Below are positions 25,101-34,350 of a DNA stretch of 64,000 nt, in pieces. Made by a program: the position numbers and the translations under genes. This DNA is from Paguma larvata (lineage: Eukaryota > Chordata > Mammalia > Carnivora > Viverridae). The notes beneath the pieces were generated by a model. The model was given only the letters and a program-made list of their open reading frames with translations. It had not been told where the DNA came from and did not search any database. Position 1 is the first letter of the stretch. Each line of letters opens with the position of its first letter. The stretch lies in the NCBI GenBank assembly GCA_030068075.1, contig CM057843.1, positions 14,650,001 through 14,714,000 on the forward strand, written 5' to 3'.

Positions 25101-25832
25101 TTCTAATCTGTCGATGCATTTTCATTCGAATTATCCTCTTAATACTAGTATGCTGCAAACACATCCTGAGAGCACCTCGGTGATTTGGTTAAGCATAGTC
25201 ACAGAGCATCCTCTGCTGGTGAGAGAAATAATAGGACTCACAAAATCCCGATTTACATACAGTCATTGCGTATGCATTTGGGTTTTGTGGGTCTAAAATA
25301 TTTGGTGCACACGGTGTACGAACGGGATTAATTTTAAAGTTAATTTAAGATTCTAAGGGCGGGGAGACTACAGGCAAGTTTAGGAATTGAGAACTCCACC
25401 TTTCCGAACATCCCTGCAGACTCCTGTGCCATCCGCCCTCCCAGCCCGAGGCGCCTTCTCAACGGTTTCGGGGCAACGCTCAGCACTTCTGTTCCTACTG
25501 CGCTGCTCCCTAACCAAATCTAGCTCTTCTTTTCCTTCCTTTCTTTTCTATTTTTTACGAAGTGGCGCTTGGGGATAGAACCAGACGTAAAAAAGGCACC
25601 CAGAGGCCAGGGCTTGGGGCGCAAGGGCGGGGCCCCAACCCCGCGCCCCGCAGGCCCAGAGAACTCCGCCTCTCGCCTCCCCGCCCCGCGGGGCCAGGTC
25701 CACCATCCACAGCGCTGCTACGCACGCCCTCCGGCCCGTACTTCGCGCGTTCTCCTGCACCGCCGCGGCCATCTCGCTCAGGAGCTCCTCCACGACAGCG
25801 GGCAACGTGAGTCCCGCCAAGGCGACGGCCAT
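13003..25832 (-). CDS. ZSWIM7: ZSWIM7, SWIM zinc-finger protein (complete, 5 coding exons)
   Basis: ZSWIM7 (SWS1) binds SWSAP1 and RAD51 paralogs and promotes homologous recombination; it acts in the nucleus and is needed in meiosis. Coding exons on the minus strand are 25832-25742, 22970-22949, 18794-18692, 14512-14408 and 13119-13003, all with GT/AG junctions and matching phases. They give 145 residues, against 140 in the human protein as I remember it. The N-terminus (MAVALAGLTLPAVVEELLSE) has a five-residue insertion relative to that. The SWIM motif is visible as C90-x-C92, 15 residues, then C108-x-H110, with the last pair in the final exon. The start codon has G at -3 and G at +4, a strong Kozak context. 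The gene is divergent from TTC19 and convergent with ADORA2B. Confidence 0.95.
13120..14407 (-). other. ZSWIM7: ZSWIM7 intron 4
   Basis: 1.3-kb intron with canonical GT (14407) and AG (13120). A MIR-like fragment in antisense (about 13440-13560, reading tcttatccccattttac) is the only repeat I recognise. No exon signal. Confidence 0.85.
14408..14512 (-). CDS. ZSWIM7: ZSWIM7 coding exon 4 (first half of SWIM finger)
   Basis: 105 nt (35 codons, phase 0 at both ends) between acceptor TTTATAG and donor GTGAGG. It encodes VLGSSGKTYTCLASCHYCSC then PAFAFSVLRKGDSLL. The first two zinc ligands, C90 and C92, are here; C83 and C87 are additional conserved Cys. Confidence 0.95.
17161..17487. repeat. Inverted repeat, about 62-bp arms, 202-bp spacer
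   Basis: 17161-17223 and the reverse complement of 17426-17487 share long matching blocks, including CAGATTTTAAGTAATGACT and TCACAGAACTAGAGGAC. Weaker similarity continues beyond both arm ends, so two head-to-head copies of an old element are likely. Confidence 0.9.
18000..18080 (+). repeat. MIR-like fragment
   Basis: gggcagcggttacaagtccc ... tgcgtctcagtttcctgaa follows the MIR consensus. Confidence 0.5.
18692..18794 (-). CDS. ZSWIM7: ZSWIM7 coding exon 3
   Basis: 103 nt between acceptor TCTCAG and donor GTAGAA. It encodes LKFIFGPSAIQALDLVDRQS followed by ITLISSPSGRRAYQ, ending in phase 0. This closely resembles the corresponding human segment. Confidence 0.94.
19173..19376 (+). mobile_element. 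SINEC
   Basis: Head agggatggctgggtggctca, tail ctctctcaaaaataaagatt. Confidence 0.9.
19597..19889 (-). mobile_element. SINEC, composite of two units
   Basis: Antisense SINEC followed by an older head unit (19799-19889, tttaagtaatctctataccc ... ccagccaggggcct), same arrangement as 3642-3866. Confidence 0.82.
19900..20165 (-). repeat. L1 LINE fragment
   Basis: ttgaataatattccattgta ... ttccacagtggaaacagcag is the antisense of an L1 ORF2 region. SINEs flank it on both sides. Confidence 0.75.
20172..20393 (-). mobile_element. SINEC
   Basis: Antisense copy in an L1 fragment, adjacent to the next copy; ttgtcag flanks the pair. Confidence 0.92.
20404..20616 (-). mobile_element. SINEC
   Basis: Second of two tandem antisense copies, ends gccacccaggtgcccc. 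Confidence 0.92.
21355..21700 (-). repeat. L1-like fragment
   Basis: Same kind of sequence as 19900-20165 (catgaac..., ttgccaggttactttccaat, tttacactcctaccagcagg), older. Confidence 0.5.
22002..22180 (+). mobile_element. SINEC
   Basis: Head ggggcccttgagtggctcag, tail ctctctaaataaatg. Confidence 0.9.
22215..22620 (-). repeat. L1-like fragment
   Basis: Antisense L1 phrases (atcatctacaaataataact, acaatgttaaacaaaagt). Contains the 80-bp tandem duplication. Confidence 0.55.
22315..22474. repeat. 80-bp tandem duplication
   Basis: Two copies (22315-22394, 22395-22474) differ at only a few bases (tctcg/tctca and ataca/atatg). They lie in L1-derived DNA in ZSWIM7 intron 2. Confidence 0.96.
22697..22911 (+). 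mobile_element. SINEC
   Basis: Head with gtgccggggtggctcagtcg and a 23-A tail; ATTAATGG flanks it. It ends only about 40 bp from the ZSWIM7 microexon donor. Confidence 0.92.
22949..22970 (-). CDS. ZSWIM7: ZSWIM7 coding exon 2, a 22-nt microexon
   Basis: Read on the minus strand, acceptor TTTACAG is followed by 22 exonic bases and donor GTAAGTAT. With the last base of exon 1 and the first of exon 3 they encode IPDEHLSS, which sits where the human protein has IPDEYLLS. Both flanking phases fit. It is too short for any ORF caller and was found by matching the missing peptide. Confidence 0.92.
23385..23568 (+). mobile_element. SINEC
   Basis: Head ggggctcccaggtggctcag, tail tcaaaataaataaac; TAAGTTTA on both sides. 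Confidence 0.92.
23685..23890 (+). mobile_element. SINEC with perfect 14-bp target duplication
   Basis: Complete copy; GAAAAAACTTTTCA at 23671-23684 and 23891-23904, indicating a young insertion. Confidence 0.95.
24805..24994 (-). mobile_element. SINEC
   Basis: Antisense copy; flanks agtgcaatccttt and agtgcagtccttt are a target duplication with one mismatch. Confidence 0.9.
25742..25832 (-). CDS. ZSWIM7: ZSWIM7 coding exon 1
   Basis: Encodes residues 1-30 plus one base (MAVALAGLTLPAVVEELLSE, then MAAAVQENAR). It ends GCGCGAA before the donor GTACGG. It lies inside the CpG island. Phase 1 at the end matches the TT that opens exon 2, making Ile. Confidence 0.93.
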
Positions 25833-25934
25833 GGCGTCACAGATTGCGGCTTCCTGACAGAGCCCAGCAAGCGCGACGCCCCGACAGATCCACTGAGGAT
25901 TCCCGCTGTCGGCCGGGGGCGGGGCGAGGCGCAG

Positions 25935-25942
25935 TGACGTGA
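25935..25942. promoter_or_regulatory. CRE-like site
   Basis: TGACGTGA differs by one base from the palindromic CREB/ATF site TGACGTCA; a further GTCACG (25949-25954) is close by. It lies in the shared promoter, about 12 bp from the NRF1-like site. Confidence 0.35.
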
Positions 25943-25953
25943 GCGTGCGTCAC

Positions 25954-25962
25954 GCGCATGCG
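25954..25962. promoter_or_regulatory. NRF1-like palindromic site
   Basis: GCGCATGCG fits the core of the nuclear respiratory factor 1 motif and sits between the two divergent genes. NRF1 commonly drives nuclear genes for mitochondrial proteins, which suits TTC19. Binding is not shown. Confidence 0.5.
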
Positions 25963-26001
25963 GGCGGCCATGACGACGCCTCCTCCTGCCTCACGGCCCG
26001 A

Positions 26002-26006
26002 CCAAT
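26002..26006 (+). promoter_or_regulatory. CCAAT box
   Basis: CCAAT in GACCAATCCGG, about 80 bp upstream of the TTC19 start codon, a plausible NF-Y site in a TATA-less CpG-island promoter. Confidence 0.4.
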
Positions 26007-26084
26007 CCGGCGGGCGCTCGGCACCGGGGGCGGGACGTCCTGGGTCCGGCTGGGCCTGCAGTGCGCCGAGGACGCCGCGCGAGC

Positions 26085-26268
26085 ATGTACAGGCTCCTGA
26101 GCCCGAGCTTGGGCCGAGGCCTCCTGCGGGCCGCGGGGCGGCGGTGCCGGGACTGCTCGGCGCGCCTGCTCCTGGGGCCGGCAGGAGGCCGGGCGCCTGA
26201 GGTGGGGGTGCCGGCATCCCGTGTCGCGCCGCGCGGTCGGGGCCCGGGCCTGCTGCCGCTGCTGGCAG
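26085..26268 (+). CDS. TTC19: TTC19 exon 1 (mitochondrial presequence)
   Basis: Starts [20 protein letters not shown]; Arg-rich and with few acidic residues, consistent with mitochondrial import. Ends GCTGGCAG before donor GTGAGG, phase 1. The frame stays open upstream to 26061, but the first ATG is at 26085. Confidence 0.93.
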
Positions 26269-29200
26269 GTGAGGGGCGCGGGCCGGGCGGGGCCGGCCGG
26301 GCGGGGACCGGGGCGCAGGCCGGGCCCGGTGACCTCAGAGCCCCTTCCCGCAGCGCTCGCCTGGTTCTCGAGGCCCGCTGCGGCAGAGGAGGAGGAGGAG
26401 GAGCGGCAGGGAGCGGGCGGGGCCGCCGCCGAGGGCGCGGCGGACGAGACCGAGGCCGAGATCATCCAGCTGCTGAAGCGAGCCAAGGTGAGGCGGCCTT
26501 TGTGAGCGAGGCCTGTTGTTGGCCTTGCGAGTGCGCGACCCAGTTCCCGCAGACTGGATGGAGGCTCCGAGGGTAGAATTGCCCGGAATTCGATGGGTCA
26601 TGGGTGGAGGTGGGGGTAAGGGGGGGCGGGGCGGGGTTGGCATCCGTCCAGGCTCCTCAGACTCCAAAGCCTGCAGTCAGACCGCTGCAGTCTCCAGTGC
26701 AGATGGAGACGGCACCAGAGGCATCGTTCTTTTATCCAAGCAAAATGAGCGGAAATGTTTTTGTAGTGTTTTTTGTGTTTTTTTTTTGTTTTTTTTTGTT
26801 TTTTTATCAGGGAGCCAGCCAGGCCTCAAGGACTGGCATAGAGAATTTTGCACGTAGGTGGCGTCCTGAAAATGCACTTCAGTGTTCGGGTGCACGGGTT
26901 GGTTCCGATCTTTCTAATGCCTTCCGTTTCTCCACATTTCTTCCCTGTTTTCTCCTCAGGTTAGCTCCTCTCTACCAATGGGCTTCCTACCGCCCGGGAT
27001 GCTCACGACGTCCGAATTTATAGCCCTGTGCTGCAGAGTGCCACCGACACCCCGTCTCCACTTCGAAGCCTCCCCTGCTCCTCAGACTTAACGTGCCCAG
27101 AGCTAGACTCTTGATCTTGGTGGCCTACCCTGGCCCAATCCTTCACCGTCTTCTCGTTGCTAGCCCCTACCTCGTTTTTTAGCCTGGAAACCTTCTAGTC
27201 ATTCTTAAAACTCGCGGTACCCTACCACTGCCTCTCCGTACACTCACAGCCCAGCCACAAATCCCGTTGCCCCAAACCTAAAATATTTCTGAAATCCGCC
27301 CTTTTTCTCTCTCTCCTCTGGTATCACGCTGGCCCCATTGCCACAGCCTGCCGTCTGGCAGTCTTGCCCCCCTGTTGGCTCCCACCCCTCCCCTGCAATC
27401 CCCTCTCCATGCAGCGGTCAGAATACCTTGTTTAAAAAATGTAAATTGGGTCATATTACCTCTTTTGAGTGACTTCCCACTGCTGCATTTAAAATAAAAT
27501 CTAGACTCCTTTACCGTGGCCTGCAAGACCCTGCATAACCTCTGCCACCCTGCCTTCCTTGCCCACCAACTTGGCAGTAACCCCTCTGCTTCATTGTTTT
27601 CCCTTCACATCCGTTTCCGTTCGTTTCTTCGATGGTTCTTGAACACCATTCTCTTCAGCCTGTAGTGACTTTGATCGTCTCCTGCTCCGTGGGTCATTCC
27701 CCCCCCCCACCCCCCCGTAACTTTTCCCCATAATTCCTGGTTGACTCTTTCCTTCCTGCCACAGTTTAACCGTCACTTCCTTGGAAGGCTTCTCATTTTA
27801 GAGGAGACCCCTTATTGTTCCTTCCCTTTACTTTTCTTCGTAGTTTGTATCATTAGTTGTGATTAAGCTTATTCATTCCACAGGTGACTTTCAGCCTGTA
27901 GGAAGAGAAAAAAATGTAGGGCAAGCAGCTTCCTTATAAAATACGAGGGCATTGCTTACAAAACCGCTCACATTCCTGCTCTCCGCATCCGCTGGCCAAA
28001 TCTTTGTCTTATGGCTGCACATAGTTGCAAGGGGAGCTGACAGCTCCGTCACCCTCGTAGACAGAAATACCGGTGCATCGTTGGGAGTTCCATAAATATT
28101 TGGCGGATTGAATGGCTAGCTTTCTCCTGTGTGTTGGGACGTATAGCCGTATCCACTTCTGTCTGGTAGCGCATACATCTGCTTTCCTTACCTTTCATTT
28201 TCTGTTGTTTTCTCTTTTCAGTTGAGCATCATGAAAGATGAGCCAGAAGAGGCTGAGCTAATTTTACATGACGCTCTTCGTCTTGCCTATCAGAGCGATA
28301 ACAGGAAGGCCATCACTTACACTTACGATTTGGTAACTCTTCTAACCAATCTGAGCCACTGAGGAGGACGGATGGATGCAGGAGGAGGGTTGTTAGCTCC
28401 CCTGACTTACACTCCTGCCTCTCAGGATGTTGTAAAGCTCTTTGGTTTTTGTTTTTACTAAGTTTTCTTTTGGTTTCAAATGTTATTACCCCTGTCACTT
28501 ATATGAAGTCTAAATCCCAGACCGAAAATTAAGTGTTAGTATCTGTTTCTTCAGTGATGAAGGGATCTAGATTTAGCTTGTCATCAGCAAAGATTGTGCA
28601 GCTGTTTACACTGTATTATGTGCAGCATTGCTATTCTTTGATGGTAGCAGATTAGTGACAAACTTTTCTCTTTGAACTGTTTTTTTAATTTCGAGGGCAA
28701 AAGCAAAAGGGAGTCATTAGCTTGAGGGTTTTGAAATAAGTAGAATACAGTGCTCGAAACTGAAAAACAATTGTAATTTGCTTTCAGATGGCCAACTTAG
28801 CATTTATACGGGGTCAACTTGAAAATGTAAGTAAGTAAATCACTTTGTAATACTTTGAATTTGTGAAGAACTAGCTTCAAGGGACTTCTGTTAGTAAGGG
28901 TGCAGGCAAAGCTGCTATAACAAAGAGGCCCCAAAATGGAGTGACTCAAACAAGAAGGTGTATTTCTTTTCAAAGCATTGTTCCACAGGTAGCTACCCTA
29001 AAGAAGGGTAGGTACTTCTGCTCCATGAAGTGGTCCATAAGCCTGAGTTCTTATTTTTTATAAGTTGATTTATTTTGAGAGAGAGCATGTGCACATGAGC
29101 AAGGGAGGGACAGAGAAAATCCCAACCAGGCTCTGCACTGTCAGCACCGAGCTGGATGCGGGGCTTAAATGCACGAACAGTGAGATCATGACCCGAGCCC

Positions 29201-32200
29201 AAATTAAGAGTCAGACGCTTAGGGGCGCCTGGGTGGCTCAGTCGGTTGAGTGGCCGACTTCGGCTCAGGTCATGATCTCTCTGTTGTGAGTTCGAGCCCC
29301 GCGTCGGGCTCTGTGCTGAAAGCTCAGAACCTGGAGCCTGTGTTCTGATTCTGTGTCTCCCTCTCTCTCTGCCCTTCTCCTGATCACGCTCTGTTTCTAT
29401 GTCTCAAAAATAAATAAACATTAAAAAAAAAAAAAAAAGAGACGCTTAACTGACTGAGCCACCCAGGTGCCCCTGGGTTCCTTCTGAGATGCGTTCTCAT
29501 CTGCATAGGTTAGCTGATTCACCTCCAGCTGCCAGGAAGGAAGACGAGGAAAGTGGCAGGCAGCTTATAAAATAGGATTTAGAAACTCTTCCCCTTCCTT
29601 CTACCTGAATCTCTTGGCCAAAACTCCCATCATGTGACTGCACCTAGGCGCAAAGGAGGCTGACCTGTTAAAACAGAGAAGATTCTGTAACTAAAAAGAT
29701 GGGGGAGTGAATAATGAAGGGACAGGTTGCAGTCTCTGCCACAGGAGGTTTGGATGAAAAGTTAATTTCTGTAGTTGGTTTCTGCGCATCACACAATAGT
29801 TTTTAAGGTGCCCAGAGGATGTGGGGTCTTGGTATTCTTGTCCGTTTTCTGTGTGTGTGAGCATGTGTGTGAGGGCGTGTGTGTGTTGTGTTTTACAAGG
29901 TAGGATGCCTCAGACTAGTATTTAGAATCCAGTGTCATGTAGGTAGTGGGGCCCAAGTAAAAGAAAAATCTTTTCCTTATGCTTTTAGGCGGAAAAACTT
30001 TTTAAAGCAACCATGAGTTACCTGCTTGGAGGGGGCATGCAACAGGTAAGAACATTGCCTAAGACTGGGCCCCAGCTGAAGCAGTTTTCAAAATAGTTTT
30101 GCTTCTTGGAACTTCCACCCAGCCCCCAACCTGTGCTTTGGCGAAAAAAAGGTGGATTATTTTTTTCTCCCCTCGGACCTGTATAGAAACTACCAGTCTT
30201 TCACTCGTTTAAAAACACGGTTGCTGAGTTCAGTTGACTAGTTCTTCCTAAGGGATAAAGGCTATGGCTTTCAGGCCAAAGTCGGCGTAGACGTTGATGA
30301 GAAATAACCCGTGAGGAAATTTAACTTGTTGTGAATTTTCTTCATTTTTCTCTCTCCCAACAGGAAGACAATGCGATAATTGAAATCTCTCTAAAGCTGG
30401 CCAGTATCTATGCTGCTCAGAATAGGTAAGTATAGTCAGAATCTGGTGTGGTGGCCACCAGGGAGTCGGGCCGTGGGCAGATAGCTTTAACCCCAGGATG
30501 TACATACTTTTCTTTACCTTTCAGTCATCTGGGTCTCAAAAACACTGGGTGTCACACTCAAAGGGTTCCCTCCCTCATCTTTGAAGTCTTTAGTCTTTTC
30601 CAAGTTTTACCCTGCTGTTTCCAGTAGACTCTTGAGCGGGGCGTACAGCCCTCCCGCCTCTGGCTGCACTGCGACGAAGCTAATCGAGCAGTCTGTTCCT
30701 GCCTGAACCGGGAAGGGAAGTTACCGCTAGAACTTTAGCTCTTCCTGGAAGAGGGAGCCGTGTAAAAGTTGCGGGGGATAATATACTTTGAAGAAACCGT
30801 TTTTGGATAGAAGTATCAGCAAACCACGGAGCTAGACATGTAGCTGATGGTGAGGGAGTCGGCGTGGGAGTGTCTCAGCGGCCAGTCCAGAGGCAGGTGT
30901 AGTTGAAGTGTGTGAAGGGGATCGGGCAGCTGGGTCTGTAGAAGGGGAAAGAGCTAGGAGTGGAGAAGTGACCGCTGGCCCCGTAGGATAGGAAATCGGT
31001 GCTCATTTAAAAGTACTAGCGACTCTAAAACCTCGTAGAGAAGGATCTTCATGCCTCCCAGGAAAGGCTTTGGAAAATAGTGTGGATGTGTGTCAGAGGC
31101 CCCGGGAACACTGACGCGTGAGGCCTGGTGCCTTTCATCCTGTCTAGGCGGAGTTCACAGGAGAGACAGCCAGGGTGCAGGCAGAGAACTCCTCTAGAGT
31201 TAGATCTGTTAGAGTACATTCAAGGGGAGATCTAAGACCAGCTCTAGCGGCTGCGGTCGTTGGGTACCAGAAGTGTGGAATGACCTCACACGTAATGCTG
31301 TACCAAGAGTACTCATTGAGGTCGGGGGCCCTGCCACTGGTCCCTGCCGCCCTAGTCACCGGCTCCTTCACTCTCGGCAGAACCCGTCTATTCTCCCTGC
31401 ACTTGGTTGGACGCTAGATAGAGTAGAGCTTCTGAGGGCCTTTGACTTTAAGTCTTTGGAGGAGCTTTGAGGTTGGCCTGTGCTGGGGAGCATCGCAGCT
31501 GGGATCAGTCTCTTTCGGAGGAGTAACAGACGGGCCTGAGTGTCGATGGGGTATGAACTCGTAGGATTAAAGAAGGCTGAAGCTAATCCCAGTGGGGAGT
31601 AAGATGAGTTCCTGGTCTCATTCAGGTACAAGCATATGTAGTATGATAATTAGTCTGTGAGTTCCTCTGTGCCCTGAAATACCTTGAAAAAGTATTTTTT
31701 CATTTAGTTTTATTAAGAGAAGCATGAGGCCAGAAGATATACAACTAATCTTGGGGTTTAGGAAAGCTGATATTAGTAGAGGAATTGTTAATAGGCCTTT
31801 TGCTCTGGCTAGAAGCATCTGGTGAGCAGCCTTCCCCTGCCCCATGTCCTGGCTGGATAGGTCCCTCCTACCAAGGTTTGGGTCTGGAGAAGCTTCTGTT
31901 CTGAGAACAGAGCACAACGGTGGGGTCATCCATTCTTCCCCAGCAAAGCACTAGAGGAGAAGGGGCGAGCTTTGTAGTGCTGCTTCTACTGAGAAACTAG
32001 AGCCGTAGCAGAAGGGCAGGAACCGGGGGTGAGCTTCTGGAAGGAGAAGGAATTTCTTTCGTGTTTGTGCATAACCAGCAGTCGACAGCTGGTTCTCTCC
32101 AGAGTCAGCCTGCCTGACATTTGGGTGGCCTCTCCAATTGATTGAGGGCCCAGGATTAGAGTCGGGCTCAATGCCTTCTAGTGCCGTACCTAGGAATTCC

Positions 32201-34306
32201 ATTTATGTAAAAGAAGCTTTCATCGAACACCTAGAGGTTGGAAAGCTGACAAAGCTAGTAAACCTCTCCAGAAACTGCCTAAGATGAGTAGTTAGAACCC
32301 TTGGTGCGGGCGGCCTTAGCCTCTGCTCGTAATAGTATTGCTTGGAGCAGGTGTAAGTCTCTCCCAAATGGAGAAACTCACTTGGAACCATTAGCGGGAG
32401 ACGAAGCTTCCCATCTTACGCTTCCTTTACTAACAATACTCAAACCCAAGCTGGGAAAATGCGAATGAAAGAGGATTTTGTGAAAAGGTGAACAGCCGAT
32501 TGCCAATCTTTGCTTTACAGACAGGAATTTGCTCTTGCTGGCTATGAATTCTGCATTTCAACCCTAGAGGAAAAAATTGAAAGAGAAAAGGAATTAGCAG
32601 AAGACATTTTGTCAGGTAGGGAGACCTGACTGTTTTCTGGACGTTGCCTTTTTGCCACAGAGCTTCACTGTTCTACCGTGATAAAGGGAAAGGTGTCTGA
32701 ATCGGGGGGGAGGGCAAGTCATGCATTTGGGGGATTAAGTGGCGATTTTTAAGATCTCAGCAGAGGGTTTGGGATAAGATGTTTTGTTTCAATAACTTGA
32801 CCACTGTTTGTTTGTCTGTTTGTTCGTTTAACCTTGTGGTTAATTTATTTTGTTGACTTTTATTATATATAACCTCTGGAAAATTGGGGAGCAGAAAGGA
32901 GAGGTCTTTTTCTTTTCTCTTGGTTCAGCTACCAGTCACAAGGCTAATTAATTGCCTTTTGGTACCAGATATGACCAAGTCATGAAAGATGAAGAGAAAC
33001 AGGTTTTTGCACTTCATCCTCATTACAGAAGGAAGAGCCTAAAGAACGGTTTTAGGAACAAAATGAGATGGTCAGGAAGCTCTAGATCTCGACCGTTCGG
33101 GTTTCTTACTATGGTTCGAAATATCGGGAATTACCAGATCAGCATTGATTCGTAATTCTTACTTCACACATACTCTATGCCAAGAGCTACAAGATGCTGT
33201 AGAGAAAGAGCAGTCAACTCTTGTCCCTAAAGCAGTAACTAGGACTTGAAAGAGTTATTTTTACTCTGTTGTCTTCCAGTTCTCTCTTAAACATAAACCA
33301 GTTTTTCTCTTCCACCACTGCACCGAAGCCATCTTTATCAAGATCACCAGTTCTCAAGCCTTAGCTACTCTGCTTATGAGCAGCTCTGACCCAGGTGGTT
33401 GCTCCTACGGGACGCCTTACCGGTCACTCACCTTCCCCTTTGCCACCTCTAAAGTTAGCAGACCTTGGGGCTCACACCCGAGGAGATAACATATAGTCCC
33501 ATACCTTTAAATATCAGTTATACATCTTCATCCCCTCTTACACGTGAACTGCAGACATGAACTGGGTAAGATTGTCTGCCTGCCATCTTGACCTGAATGT
33601 CTAATGGTCATTTCACACTTACCATGTTTGAAATGGGTCTCTTGATTTCTGCCACTCACAAAGCTAGCTTCTCTGCCAGTCGGCCCAGTCAGTAAATGGG
33701 ACCAGCGTTCATTCACTTGCTTAGCCAAGAACCTAAGAATCACCTCTGATTCCTTCCTCATTCCTGATTGTAATTCATCAAGTTATATTGGATCAGCCAT
33801 CAAAATATATCCATATCAGACCGTATCTCATTCTCTTGCCCTACTGCTTTGGCCCAGGATATTATCGTTTCTTGCCTGAACTCGTGTAATAGTCTCCTCA
33901 AGGGTTTTCCTGCTTCCTTGCATCCCCTTACAGAATCTGTTATCCATACAGCAGGTAGAGTGATCTTTTAAACTTCAGTGCCTTTGCATCACCTTTAGAA
34001 TAAATTTCAGAATCCCTGCGTGGACCTGTAAGGCCCTGTATGATTTGACCCCTACCTACTTCTACGTCGTCTACTGCTTCTCTCCCCTTTGCTCATTCCA
34101 CTTTGACCACACTGGTCCTGCTGTTCTGTACAAGCTCATTGCCATCTCAAGGCCTCTTCACTCGTTCCCTCCGCCTAGCCTCTTCTCCCATAACTTACCG
34201 TGGCCAGCTCTCTTCATTCAGTTTTCTGCTCAGGTGTCACTTCCTCAGGAGGCCTATACTTCTCTTCCCACCTGTCCTTGACTTTTTTCCTCACACTTGA
34301 AAGTAG

Positions 34307-34350
<44 letters not shown>

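Larger units (their letters stand above)
22971..25741 (-). other. ZSWIM7: ZSWIM7 intron 1
   Basis: 2.8-kb intron with three SINEC copies (23385, 23685, 24805). Positions 23905-24800 and 25010-25560 contain nothing I recognise; the last 170 bp next to exon 1 lie in the CpG island. Confidence 0.85.
25570..26660. promoter_or_regulatory. CpG island, bidirectional ZSWIM7/TTC19 promoter
   Basis: The sequence changes sharply from A/T-rich intron to CpG-dense, G+C-rich DNA over about 1.1 kb that contains exon 1 of ZSWIM7 (-) and exons 1-2 of TTC19 (+). The two start codons are divergent and about 250 bp apart (25832 and 26085), so both transcription starts must fall in 25833-26084. No TATA box is seen. 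A CRE-like TGACGTGA (25935-25942), an NRF1-like GCGCATGCG (25954-25962) and a CCAAT (26002-26006) lie between the genes. Use of these sites is inference. Confidence 0.85.
28827..29988 (+). other. TTC19: TTC19 intron 4
   Basis: 1.2-kb intron containing a nested pair of SINEC copies (29051-29473). The sequence around them (28890-29040 and 29480-29750) looks like one older repeat split by the SINE, family not determined. Confidence 0.8.

Noticed and set aside
25837..26667. Long minus-strand and alternative-frame ORFs (up to 178 codons) in the CpG island
   Set aside because: GC-rich DNA has few stop codons; these are shadows of ZSWIM7/TTC19 first exons and the promoter.
32952..33155. Possible extra TTC19 exon (frame [20 protein letters not shown])
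   Set aside because: Exon 7 and exon 8 join in frame with the expected peptide, so no exon is missing here; the frame has no convincing acceptor and donor.
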